From the NCBI RefSeq assembly GCF_014646055.1, contig NZ_BMMS01000014.1, positions 1 to 64,000 on the forward strand: 64,000 nucleotides of DNA, given 5' to 3'. Positions within the stretch are counted from its first letter, which is position 1, and each line of letters starts with the position of its first letter. The notes beneath the pieces are model-generated. The model saw only the letters and a program-made list of their open reading frames with translations. It was not told the DNA's origin and did no database searches. Source of the DNA: Wenjunlia tyrosinilytica. Lineage in GTDB: Bacteria > Actinomycetota > Actinomycetes > Streptomycetales > Streptomycetaceae. Below, in pieces: positions 53,241-61,917 of this stretch. A program made the translations under genes and the position numbers.

Positions 53241-54224
53241 GTGAAGGCATGGCAGGTGCGACAGACGGGCGAGCCCGGCGATGTGATGGGACTCGCGGAG
53301 GTGCCGGAGCCGCAGGCGGGGCCCGGCCAGATGCTGGTACGCGTGCGGGCGGCCACGGTGAACTTCCCCGACGCGCTGCTGTGCCGGGGCCAGTACCAGT
53401 TCAAGCCGGAGCTGCCGTTCACCCCCGGAGTGGAACTGTGCGGTGAGGTCGTCGCGCTCGGTGAGGCGGTCACCGGTGCGGCTGTCGGCGACCGGGTGAT
53501 CGGCTCCCCGGAGCTGCCGGGCGGTGCCTTCGCCGAGCTGGCCCTCATGGACGCCGATCGCGTCCACCCCGCGCCGAGGGAGCTGGACGACGCCGAGTCG
53601 GCCGCCCTGTGGATCGGCTACCAGACCGGCTGGTTCGGTCTCCACCGCCGCGCTGCCCTGCGGGCGGGGGAGACCCTGCTGGTGCACGCCGCCGCGGGCG
53701 GCGTGGGCAGTGCCGCCGTCCAACTGGGCAAGGCGGCCGGGGCACGCGTGATCGCGGTGGTCGGCGGTCCGGAGAAGGCGGACGTGGCCCGGTCCCTGGG
53801 CGCGGACGTCGTCGTGGACCGGCGCGCCGACGACTTCGTCCCGGTGGTCAAGGAGTTCACCGAGGGCCGGGGCGCCGACGTCGTCTACGACCCGGTCGGC
53901 GGCGACACCTATGCCCGCTCGGCCAAGTGCGTCGCGTTCGAGGGCCGGATCCTCGTGGTCGGCTTCGCGGGCGGCGCGATACCCAGCCCGGCCCTCAACC
54001 ACGCGCTGGTGAAGAACTACTCCATCGTGGGCCTGCACTGGGGTCTGTACCAGGCACACGACCCGGCGGCGGTGCGGCAGGCGCACGAGGAGCTGACCGG
54101 ACTCGCCGCGAAGGGGGTCGTGAAGCCGCTGGTGAGCGAGCGGGTGCCGCTCGTCGGGGCGGCGGACGCGGTGCAGCGGGTCGCCGACGGGCTGACCGCG
54201 GGCCGTATCGCCGTGATGCCGTGA
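53241..54224 (+). CDS. NADPH:quinone oxidoreductase (zinc-free MDR family)
   Basis: The protein has 327 residues from a GTG (GAGGAGGAC upstream). Features: VNFPDALLCRGQYQFKPELP, LLVHAAAGGVGSAAVQLGKA, GADVVYDPVGGDTY, NYSIVGLHWGLY. It is a different subfamily from the first reductase (closer to QorA/acryloyl-CoA reductase types), so the pair is not a recent duplication. Controlled, by inference, by the TetR upstream. Confidence 0.9.
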   Translation: MKAWQVRQTGEPGDVMGLAEVPEPQAGPGQMLVRVRAATVNFPDALLCRGQYQFKPELPFTPGVELCGEVVALGEAVTGAAVGDRVIGSPELPGGAFAELALMDADRVHPAPRELDDAESAALWIGYQTGWFGLHRRAALRAGETLLVHAAAGGVGSAAVQLGKAAGARVIAVVGGPEKADVARSLGADVVVDRRADDFVPVVKEFTEGRGADVVYDPVGGDTYARSAKCVAFEGRILVVGFAGGAIPSPALNHALVKNYSIVGLHWGLYQAHDPAAVRQAHEELTGLAAKGVVKPLVSERVPLVGAADAVQRVADGLTAGRIAVMP

Positions 54225-54239
54225 CGCCGGTCCGACCGG

Positions 54240-54280
54240 ACCGCCGTGGACCGCCGTGGAACGCCGCCGGCGGTGGTCCG
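54240..54280. terminator. Repeat-rich hairpin between convergent genes
   Basis: Two GGACCGCCGT copies followed by a GC-rich inverted segment (GCCGCCGGCGG, then GGTCC) can fold into an imperfect hairpin between the two convergent genes. Confidence 0.35.
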
Positions 54281-55309
54281 CTAGTCGGCGCCGCGGGCTC
54301 CGCCGTGCCAGCGGATCGCCGCGGCGCCCGCGAAGTCCCCGGCGTGGGCGAATCCCCCCAGGACCACCAGGTCGCCGTCTCCGACCTGGCCGGTGCGGAC
54401 GGCATGGTCCAAGGTGATGGGGATCGCCGCGCCGAAGAGGTTGCCGCATCTGTCGAAGGTGTGGAGATGGCGCTCGGGCGCCAGGCGCAGTGCCTCCCGC
54501 CAGTTCCGCAGAAACGTGCGGTTGGGCTGGTTGGTGATGAACGCGTCGATCTCCGAGGTGGCCACCCCGAGCCGGTCGCACAGGTCCATGACCACCTCCG
54601 GGACGAGGCGGTTGCCGCGCGCCAGCACCTTGGCCACGGAGGCCTCGGTGAAGCCGATCCGCAGTTGGGACTCGCCCGGTTCCCAGTATTTCCGCCCGTC
54701 GTCGAGCAGTGTGGTCATGTCGCCGGCGTACTCACCGATGTGCCGTGTCTCCACGTCCAGCACCGGGGAGTCGGCCGACGTGGTCACATAGCCCACGCCG
54801 CAGCCGTCTCCCGGAATCGCGGCCTGGGCGAGCCTGCGCACCTCGGACTGGGTGAACACCTGGCCCGCGGCGCTCTGCGCGTTGCAGATCAGCGCCGTCC
54901 GCGCGTCCGTGGTGGTGAGGATCTGCCGGGCCAGCTTCAGCATGTGGACGAATGACGCACAGCCGGCGTTGGCCACGTCGATCAGCCACTCCGGCTTCAG
55001 TCCCAGACGGCGGGCGACCTCCGTACCGACGCCGAAGAACGGGGAGTCCGGCAGCTGGCTGTGCACCAGCAGGACGTCCACCCGGCGGATCTCGTCCCTT
55101 CCGTGCCGTTCGATCAGCGGCCGCACCGCACGCTCGATCATGTCCGTGTTGGTCTCGTCGGCGGCCACGTGGTGGCGCAGCGGCGGCACCTTGAACATCG
55201 GATGGTCACGGAGCTTTTCCTCCGCCCCCGGGAACTTGGTGTAGAACTCCGCGGGCACGGGCTCCCCGGGCAGATACCCGGCGACATCGGTGAGGCTGAC
55301 CGCGGTCAC
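54281..55309 (-). CDS. KAS III-like (FabH superfamily) enzyme with altered active site
   Basis: The protein has 342 residues from a GTG that overlaps the SRPBCC stop by 4 nt. Thiolase-fold enzyme with acylation Cys117 (DVANAGCASFVHML) and the late Asn290 in FDRCGNLFGAA, but the expected His of the HQAN motif is Asn (Asn260 in FITNQPNRTF). Loss of that His argues against ordinary decarboxylative condensation. Related atypical KAS III proteins make ester, amide or head-to-head C-C bonds. Last gene of a four-gene coupled operon with a ThDP enzyme. Confidence 0.85.
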   Translation of the reverse strand: MTAVSLTDVAGYLPGEPVPAEFYTKFPGAEEKLRDHPMFKVPPLRHHVAADETNTDMIERAVRPLIERHGRDEIRRVDVLLVHSQLPDSPFFGVGTEVARRLGLKPEWLIDVANAGCASFVHMLKLARQILTTTDARTALICNAQSAAGQVFTQSEVRRLAQAAIPGDGCGVGYVTTSADSPVLDVETRHIGEYAGDMTTLLDDGRKYWEPGESQLRIGFTEASVAKVLARGNRLVPEVVMDLCDRLGVATSEIDAFITNQPNRTFLRNWREALRLAPERHLHTFDRCGNLFGAAIPITLDHAVRTGQVGDGDLVVLGGFAHAGDFAGAAAIRWHGGARGAD

Positions 55310-55968
55310 CGCGCCGTCCCCCTCGTCACCGCCGCCGGGGGCACGCACACCGGCAGTCCCTTGCGGTGGCGGTGCTCCAGGATCGCCTTGAGGTTGGCCA
55401 TCTCCACGGTGTGCCCGGCGTAGAACAGGTCCCAGTAGTCGCCCACCCAGGGCCGGTCGGCGCGCGGCGCCAGATCGGGCCGCGGGTTGCTGTCGTAGTA
55501 GGGGTGCCGGCAGTTGGTCCAGGTGATCACCGAGCCCGGCCTGTCGAGCACGAGCGACGCGGGGACGACCCTCATCAGGTAGATCATCCACAGCGTCTCG
55601 CCCTGGTCCCAGGAACAGTGGTAGTCGACGGTCATGGCCTCGGCGCCGGCGACCACCTTGCAGTAGATCCTCGTGTCGTTCTCCAGCCGGTCGTAGCCGA
55701 CCCACAGACCCGGGGTGCCGCTCGGAGCGAACCCCCGCAGGCTGCACGTCCACTCCTCCAGGTGGTGGCCCTGGCGCAGATACTCGAAGGCCTGCTCCGG
55801 CGGGCAGTCGACATGCTCCTGGATGGTGCAGTACTGCCCGTAGACCTGGTGGTGCGGGTAGACCGCGTGGGTCAGATCCATGCAGTGGGCGGCCAGTTCC
55901 TCCTTACCGGTGTTCTCGATCCGTATCAGGCCGGGGATGTCAGCCAACGTGGACGGGTCCGCGCTCAT
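55306..55968 (-). CDS. SRPBCC-fold (START/cyclase-like) protein
   Basis: The protein has 220 residues from the ATG at 55968, which overlaps the end of the ThDP enzyme gene by 29 nt. The core from residue 45 is Bet v1-like (EHVDCPPEQAFEYLRQGHHL, TRIYCKVVAGAEAMTVDYHC, VLDRPGSVITWTNCRHP). Its N-terminus and a C-terminal segment (WVGDYWDLFYAGHTVEMANL) extend beyond the usual 150-residue domain. Proteins of this fold bind hydrophobic molecules, and some cyclise poly-ketones. Role here inferred from the operon. Confidence 0.78.
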   Translation of the reverse strand: MSADPSTLADIPGLIRIENTGKEELAAHCMDLTHAVYPHHQVYGQYCTIQEHVDCPPEQAFEYLRQGHHLEEWTCSLRGFAPSGTPGLWVGYDRLENDTRIYCKVVAGAEAMTVDYHCSWDQGETLWMIYLMRVVPASLVLDRPGSVITWTNCRHPYYDSNPRPDLAPRADRPWVGDYWDLFYAGHTVEMANLKAILEHRHRKGLPVCVPPAAVTRGTAR

Positions 55969-57721
55969 GGGCACTCTCCTCACTTTCGCTTCCGGTCTGC
56001 GCCTGGCCCGCGGAGGCCAGGAAGGGCAGGAAGGGCGGCATCTCGTAGGGGTCGCACTCCAGCGCGACGAACGCCGGACCGCGCCGGGCGTTGCCACGCA
56101 GCAGCGCGCGGCGCAGTTGCGCCGCGGTCTCGGCACGGGTGGTGTCGAGTGCGGGGAAGGTGGCGGCCACTCCGGCGGCGATGTCGGCCGGGGCGAACAG
56201 GTCGTCGTCGCGGACGCCGCCCTGGAAGAGCCGCTCCCGCGTGGCGCACATGGCGTGCGCGTTGTTGTTGAAGATCACAAAGGTGACGGGTGCCGCGTAC
56301 TCCACCGCCGTGTGCACCTCCATCCCGTGCATGAAGAACGCACCGTCCCCGGCGAGGACGTAGGTGCGGCGGCCGGTGGCGAGCGCGGCGCCGATCCCGG
56401 CCCCGAACGTGTAGCCCATGCCGCCCATGCCGACCGCCACCACGAAGCGGCCGTGCCGTGGCGCGGGCAGCAGATGGACCGCGCCGGCCCCGGTGTTGCC
56501 CGCGTCCACGAAGACATGGGCGTCCTGGGGGAGCGCCGCCTCGACGGCGGCGAAGGCGTCCGCGAAGGAGAGGGTGCGGCGCCGCGTACGGCCGCCGGTC
56601 CAGGGCATGGCCGGTCCCCGTCGAGCCGTCGGCGCGGACATGGGGACGGGTCCGGGATGCGGGGGGCAGGGGCGCGGACGCGAAGGCAGGCTGCCCATCA
56701 GCGTGCGCAGCGTGGCCCGGACGTCCCCGCCCAGCGAGATGCCCGGCACGAACGGCGGCTCGGGGTCGACGCACACGACCGGGGTCGCGGCGAGGGTCCG
56801 GTCCAGCCCGCCGCGCGCCATCGACGGCAGCCGGGTGCCGACGAGGAGGCACACATCGGCTCGCCGCAGGCAGTCCTCGACGTTGGCGTGCCCCATCACC
56901 CCGGCCACGCCCACGAATCGGGGGTCGCGGTTGTCGAAGACGTCCTTGGCGTCCGGGGTGACCGCCACCCAGGCGCCGAGCCTGCCGGCCAACTCGGCAA
57001 CCTCCTCCCGGGCGTGCGCCGAGGCCACCCCCTCGCCCGCGACGACCAGGACACTGCGCGCGTCGCGCAGCGTGCTCGCGGCGGCCTCCCGGGCACTGTC
57101 GTCCGAACGTGTACCGCGACGCACCGGGACCTGTGTCGGCTCGCCACCAGGGGCGGGGACTCGCACGAGGGCCTGCTGTACGTCCTTGGGCAGCAGGAGC
57201 ACCGCGGGGCCCTTCGGATCGGTCCGCGCCGCGGCGATCGCCCGAGGCAGCAGTTCCACGAGCGACTGCGCGTCCTCGGCCCTGGCGCAGAAGCGCGAAA
57301 CCGGTCCGAACACCTCCCCGGCGTCGAACGAGCCCGCCTTGCCACTGGAGTCCTGGAACGCTCCCCGTCCCTCCTGGCCGGTCGGCGGCTGACCCACCAC
57401 CGCCAGCACCGGCACCCGGGAGGCATGCGCTTCGGCAAGCCCCGGCACCAGGTTCATCGCGCCGCCGCCCGACGTGGCCACGACGACGCCGAGCCTTCCT
57501 GTGGACCTGGCGTAGCCGTCGGCCATGGTGACCGCCGAGAACTCGTGCTTGGCCACGACGGCCCGCATGGCGCCGTGGCGGTGGACGGCGTCGTACAGAT
57601 CCTCGATGTTGGCGCCGCCGACCCCGAACAGATGGGTGACACCGGCCCTGGCCAGCTCGGCGGCCAGATGGTCGACAAGGCGTGGTCGTCGTTCCCCTGT
57701 TCCGTGTACCTCTCCTGTCAT
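55940..57721 (-). CDS. Thiamine diphosphate-dependent enzyme (acetolactate synthase-like)
   Basis: The protein has 593 residues. Three-domain ThDP fold: PYR domain with catalytic Glu60 (VVAKHEFSAVTMADGYA), middle Rossmann-like domain, PP domain with the Mg/ThDP motif GDGAFFMHG (458-466) to NNN (485-487). A low-complexity Pro/Arg insert (345-385) joins the middle and PP domains. It carries the general features of carboligases and 2-oxoacid decarboxylases, but its substrate is not evident. Its ATG overlaps the regulator stop by 4 nt, and its end overlaps the SRPBCC gene. Confidence 0.88.
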   Translation of the reverse strand: MTGEVHGTGERRPRLVDHLAAELARAGVTHLFGVGGANIEDLYDAVHRHGAMRAVVAKHEFSAVTMADGYARSTGRLGVVVATSGGGAMNLVPGLAEAHASRVPVLAVVGQPPTGQEGRGAFQDSSGKAGSFDAGEVFGPVSRFCARAEDAQSLVELLPRAIAAARTDPKGPAVLLLPKDVQQALVRVPAPGGEPTQVPVRRGTRSDDSAREAAASTLRDARSVLVVAGEGVASAHAREEVAELAGRLGAWVAVTPDAKDVFDNRDPRFVGVAGVMGHANVEDCLRRADVCLLVGTRLPSMARGGLDRTLAATPVVCVDPEPPFVPGISLGGDVRATLRTLMGSLPSRPRPCPPHPGPVPMSAPTARRGPAMPWTGGRTRRRTLSFADAFAAVEAALPQDAHVFVDAGNTGAGAVHLLPAPRHGRFVVAVGMGGMGYTFGAGIGAALATGRRTYVLAGDGAFFMHGMEVHTAVEYAAPVTFVIFNNNAHAMCATRERLFQGGVRDDDLFAPADIAAGVAATFPALDTTRAETAAQLRRALLRGNARRGPAFVALECDPYEMPPFLPFLASAGQAQTGSESEESAHERGPVHVG

Positions 57722-58716
57722 GCCGAACTCCTGTCCGCCTGGTCGGGGTGAACGATGAGGCCGGAGGGCGAGAGCACCTGGAAGCGGTTCCGGTACTCGG
57801 TGGGGGTCAGCCCCAGGGCGCGGCCGAACGAGCGGAAGAACGTCTCGGGGGCGGCGAAGCCGCAGCGGCGCGCTATCTGGCTCGCCGTCAGCTCGGTCGT
57901 CTCCAGCAGCTCACGGGCGCGGGCGATGCGCATCCGCTCGACATACCGGCCCGGTGGCGTGCCCACCTCGCGCCGGAACACCCGGGCGAAGTTGCGCGTG
58001 CTCATATTGGCGCGCTCCGCGATCTCGTCGACGTGGAGGGGCCGCTCGAGATTGTCCAGGATCCATGTCTGCGCCGCCCGGATCGGCGCCCGGTCGGCCA
58101 GTTGCGCGTCGAGCACGGCGCTGAACTGCGACTGTCCCCCGTGCCGTTTGAGGAACAGCACGAGATACCGCGCCATCTCCAGCGCCAGCGCCGCCCCGTG
58201 GTCGGCCTCGACCAGCGCGAGCGCCATGTCGATGCCCGTCGAGACCCCCGCGGAGGTCAGGAAGGGGCCGTCCCACACAAAGATCGGCTCCGGGTCCACG
58301 GTCACGTCCGGGTAGCGGCGCGCCAGTTCCTCGCAGTACGCCCAGTGGGTGGTGGCCCGTCGCCCGTCGAGCAGTCCGGCCTCGGCCAGCAGGAAGGATC
58401 CACCGCACACGGACGCGATCCGACGCGACCGAGGAGCCGCCCCGCCGATCCAGGACACCAGTGACCGGTTCGCGAGGGCGTCCTTGACGTTCCATCCGCC
58501 GGGGACCAGAAGGGTGTCGATGGGACCGCGCCCCGTTTCCAGCGGCGCGGCTTCCATCACCACCCCCGAACAGGTCCGCACCAGGGGCGCGTCCGCGGAG
58601 ACGAACTCCATCCGGTAGCGGGAGTCCGTCTCCGGGATCAGGCGGTTCACCGTGTCGAACACCTCGACGGGCCCGGTGATGTCCAGCGCCTGAGCACCGG
58701 GGTAGACCACGACCAC
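57718..58716 (-). CDS. GlxA-family regulator (DJ-1/PfpI plus AraC domains)
   Basis: About 332 residues from a GTG at 58716 with GGAG 9 nt upstream; GTGs at 58734/58740 or the ATG at 58839 are alternatives. N-terminal DJ-1/PfpI-like domain (VVVYPGAQALDITGPVEVFD, SVCGGSFLLAEAGLLDGRRA with the nucleophile-elbow Cys). C-terminal AraC double helix-turn-helix (IAERANMSTRNFARVFRREV, IARRCGFAAPETFFRSFGRA). As the first gene of the operon, it probably activates its own operon in response to a small ligand. Confidence 0.87.
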   Translation of the reverse strand: MVVVYPGAQALDITGPVEVFDTVNRLIPETDSRYRMEFVSADAPLVRTCSGVVMEAAPLETGRGPIDTLLVPGGWNVKDALANRSLVSWIGGAAPRSRRIASVCGGSFLLAEAGLLDGRRATTHWAYCEELARRYPDVTVDPEPIFVWDGPFLTSAGVSTGIDMALALVEADHGAALALEMARYLVLFLKRHGGQSQFSAVLDAQLADRAPIRAAQTWILDNLERPLHVDEIAERANMSTRNFARVFRREVGTPPGRYVERMRIARARELLETTELTASQIARRCGFAAPETFFRSFGRALGLTPTEYRNRFQVLSPSGLIVHPDQADRSSA

Positions 58717-58814
58717 AACTCTTCGCTCCAGCACGGTCACAGCCTGTATCCGGTGTGCGGATGGCGGCAATGACAGCTTGGTGACGAATTCGGCCAACAG
58801 CGGCCGTCCGCCCC

Positions 58815-58925
58815 TCAAGCAGCCCCGCTGACCAGGCATTTGGCGGCGATCAGCCGCTCCGGGTGAGCTAGGTCATAAAGGGGTGGCCGCACGTCCCGGC
58901 GGAAGCGCCGCGGCGCCTCAGTCAT
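58815..58925 (-). CDS. Possible 36-residue leader protein
   Basis: ATG at 58925 with GGAAG about 7 nt upstream; the product begins MTEAPRRFRRDVRPPLYDLA. It lies directly ahead of the GlxA-type regulator gene on the same strand. Codon bias is weak and no family is recognised, so it may be chance. Confidence 0.25.
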   Translation of the reverse strand: MTEAPRRFRRDVRPPLYDLAHPERLIAAKCLVSGAA

Positions 58926-58971
58926 CTGATCTTCCTGCGTACGGCGCATGCCTCGCCCTACCCTTTGACGT

Positions 58972-61647
58972 ATGGATGCCGCAGCCATCGGTGCTCGTCT
59001 CGCGTCGAGCGCCGTCGCTCCGCTGATCAAGAAGTTGTTCGTTCAGGAGGGACCGGGAGCGGGGCTGGTCACCAAACCCGTCCGGCTGGCGGGGCTGGTC
59101 TCCTTCAAGGGGGAGAAACGCACGATCGGCGAGCGGGATCTGCACCGGATCACCGGCGAACTGGTGCAACGGGCGTTACGGTCCGCCGACCCCCACGACC
59201 GCCCGGTCGCCTCCGACGAGGAGGAGGCCGTCGCCATCGCGCTGGCGAGGACGCTCCACTCCCTGGGCGACCTCGACATGGACGACGTCCAGGCCGTGCA
59301 GTTGGGCCACCGGGCGCTCGCCCAGCGCCTGCGGAGCATCGATCCCCACACGACGTTCCATCTGTCCGACGACGCCGCGCGCCTGCACGACGCGCTCGTC
59401 GAGATCGCCTGTCTGCACATCCTGCACTTCTTCACCCAGCGCTCGACCTTCGTCGCCAGCACCCTCGTCCGGCAGAGCAGCCAACTCACCGAGGCCGTCA
59501 CCAAGGTGGACCTCCTGCTCGAACGCAATCCCTCGCCGTTCAGCGAGGACACCCTCTTCGAGGCCCGCTACGCCGACCACATCATCGACAAGCACGGCAC
59601 CCTGACCATCTACGGCATCGACCTCACCAACACCCCCGACCAGTGGCCGCTCGACACCGCCTACCTCAGCCTGGAGGCGGGGGTCAGCGAGCACGGCCGC
59701 CACACACCGATCCGCGCCGAGCACGCCCTCGCCGGCCGTGACCGCGTCCTGCTGCGGGGAGTGGCGGGTTCGGGCAAGACCACCCTCGTCCAGTGGCTGG
59801 CCGTCACCACCGCCCGGCAGGATCCGGCCGTGCTGCGGGCCGGCGGTGAACCCCTGGCGCCGCTGCTGGGCCGGGTCCCGTTCGTTCTGCCGCTGCGGAC
59901 GCTGACCAGGCTCTGGCACGACCTGCCCACCCCGGGCCGCTTCCTCGCCGCCATCCGCAGCCCGTTGGCCGACGCCCAGCCACGGGGCTGGACCGACCGC
60001 GTCCTGTCCGCCGGGCGCGGCCTCCTGCTCGTCGACGGCATCGACGAGGTCCCCGAGAAGGTGCGCGGGCAGACGAGGAACTGGCTGCGGGATCTGCTCG
60101 GCGCCTACCCGGGCAACCTGTGGCTGATCACCTCCCGCCCGTCGGCCGTCCGCGACAAGTGGCTGGCCCCGGAGGGCTTCTCCGAGCTGTCGCTGGCCCC
60201 GATGAGCCGCGGTGACGTCACCCACTTCATCCGGCGCTGGCACACCGCCGCACGCAGCGACGACGCGACCGAACGCGAACTCCTCGACACCTACGAGCAG
60301 TCGCTGATCACCGCCATCCGCACCAAGCAGGACCTCGCCCGGCTCGCGACCAACCCCCTGATGTGCGGGCTCATCTGCGCCCTGCACCGCGACCGCCGGG
60401 GCTATCTCCCGCACGCGCGCAAGGAGTTGTACGACGCCGCCCTGTCGATGCTGCTGTCCCGGCGCGACATCGAGCGCCATATGTCGGCCACGGACGGTAT
60501 CGAGCTCAATGAGGAACCGCAGACCCGCCTGCTGCAGAAGCTGGCGTACAAGTTCCTGCTGAACGGCAAGTCGGAGCTGGAGCGCAGCCACGCCGAACGC
60601 ATCATCGCCCTCGCGCTGCCGTCCGTTCCCGCTGCCGTGAACCAGGGCAACGCCGAGGAGATCTTCCGCCATCTGCTCCTGCGCAGCGGAGTGCTGCGCG
60701 AACCCGTCCCCGGGATCATCGACTTCGTCCACCGCACCTTCCAGGACTACCTGGGCGCCAAGGCCGCCGTGGAGGAGGGCGACCTGGGGGTCCTGGTGCT
60801 CAGGGCCGCGGACAGCCAGTGGGAGGACGCCATCCGCATGGCCATCGCCCACGCCCGCCCCAAGGAACGCGCCGACCTCCTCGGCGAGTTGATCGCCCGC
60901 GGCGACACGGCGAGCACACCCCGTCGGCGCACCCAGCTCCATCTGCTCGCCATGGCCTCCCTGGAGCACGCCACGGAGCTCAACCCGACGATCCGCGCCG
61001 AGGTGGAGCGTCGTGCCACGGCCCTCATCCCCCCGAAGACCCTCACCGAAGCCGCGGAAGTGGCTCAGGTGGGGCCCGTCGTCCTGGAGCTCCTGCCGGG
61101 GCCGGAGGGCCTGTCCCCGGAGGCGGCCCTGCTCACGGTGCAGACGGCGGTGCTCATCGGCGGTGACGCGGCAATCCCGGTCCTGGCACGGTTCGTCGAG
61201 CACCCCGACGCGGAGGTGCGCACCCGGCTCGCGACGGCGTGGTACCGCTTCGACACCGAGCAGTACGCCGAGGAAGTGCTGGCCCGGCTCGACGGGGACG
61301 ACGTCTATGTCGAGGTCGCCGGGGAGAAGGAACTCCAGGCCCTGCGGGCTTTCGGCGGCAGGGCCCGCCTCCGGGTCGGCCGCGATCTCGGCACCGCCGA
61401 ACTCGTCGCCGGGGTCGTCCCGGACCGGCTCACGCACCTGTGGTTGCGCGCCGACCACGCGGTGACCTGGTACTGGCTGGCGGCCTTCCCCCGGCTGCAC
61501 ACGCTGACCCTCGACCTGTCGGCGGGAACCGTCGACCTCTCCTCACTCGCCGCCCATCCGGCGCTGCGCACGGTCCGGGTGGACAAGGACCAGAGACTGA
61601 CCGGCCGGGCATCCCTGATGGGGCACCTGGACCTGGTGACGACGTGA
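58972..61647 (+). CDS. NACHT-domain ATPase, bacterial NLR-like
   Basis: The protein has 891 residues. N-terminal helical region (1-190) of the type seen before NACHT modules in actinomycetes. NACHT ATPase: Walker A GVAGSGKTTL (263-272), Walker B LLLVDGIDE (351-359), sensor LITSRPSA, and FIRRWH winged-helix region. The C-terminal 300 residues are helical/repeat-like (HEAT or short LRR style: HLWLRADHAVTWYWLAAFPR, LHTLTLDLSAGTVDLSSLA). Such single-gene bNACHT proteins protect against phage in other bacteria. No nuclease or TIR domain was seen, so the effector is unclear. Isolated, divergent from the GlxA operon. Confidence 0.85.
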   Translation: MDAAAIGARLASSAVAPLIKKLFVQEGPGAGLVTKPVRLAGLVSFKGEKRTIGERDLHRITGELVQRALRSADPHDRPVASDEEEAVAIALARTLHSLGDLDMDDVQAVQLGHRALAQRLRSIDPHTTFHLSDDAARLHDALVEIACLHILHFFTQRSTFVASTLVRQSSQLTEAVTKVDLLLERNPSPFSEDTLFEARYADHIIDKHGTLTIYGIDLTNTPDQWPLDTAYLSLEAGVSEHGRHTPIRAEHALAGRDRVLLRGVAGSGKTTLVQWLAVTTARQDPAVLRAGGEPLAPLLGRVPFVLPLRTLTRLWHDLPTPGRFLAAIRSPLADAQPRGWTDRVLSAGRGLLLVDGIDEVPEKVRGQTRNWLRDLLGAYPGNLWLITSRPSAVRDKWLAPEGFSELSLAPMSRGDVTHFIRRWHTAARSDDATERELLDTYEQSLITAIRTKQDLARLATNPLMCGLICALHRDRRGYLPHARKELYDAALSMLLSRRDIERHMSATDGIELNEEPQTRLLQKLAYKFLLNGKSELERSHAERIIALALPSVPAAVNQGNAEEIFRHLLLRSGVLREPVPGIIDFVHRTFQDYLGAKAAVEEGDLGVLVLRAADSQWEDAIRMAIAHARPKERADLLGELIARGDTASTPRRRTQLHLLAMASLEHATELNPTIRAEVERRATALIPPKTLTEAAEVAQVGPVVLELLPGPEGLSPEAALLTVQTAVLIGGDAAIPVLARFVEHPDAEVRTRLATAWYRFDTEQYAEEVLARLDGDDVYVEVAGEKELQALRAFGGRARLRVGRDLGTAELVAGVVPDRLTHLWLRADHAVTWYWLAAFPRLHTLTLDLSAGTVDLSSLAAHPALRTVRVDKDQRLTGRASLMGHLDLVTT

Positions 61648-61917
61648 CCGGGCTTATTTGACGGACAATCACGTCATATCTCCGCTCGAGTACGCTCCTG
61701 CGGGCAGAAGGCTGACCAGCGACAACCTGCCCGGGATCGGGGCGCGATCAGGGAACCGACGCGTGGACTGGGCGATGTCGACGCCCGTCCTTCGGACGGT
61801 GGGCACCCATTGGTGCGTTCATCAGGTCACGGGAGTGGCGTCGGGCGCCGGACGTGCCTCTTCTTCTAGTGTCCGCTATGCGGGAAATGCCCGCCTGGAT
61901 GTGAGAGAGGTCCCTTC
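61648..61917. other. Intergenic region with small hairpin
   Basis: No gene. TTGACG at about 61659 may be part of a promoter. GCGGG-AAATG-CCCGC (61880-61894) is a short hairpin in the leader just before the repeat protein. Confidence 0.4.

Noticed and set aside
51336..54581. A 1081-residue minus-strand frame
   Set aside because: It runs antisense through two quinone reductases and a TetR gene and shows only His/Gly/Arg-rich shadow composition.
59176..61500. A 774-residue minus-strand frame
   Set aside because: Antisense of the NACHT gene, whose Walker motifs are on the plus strand.
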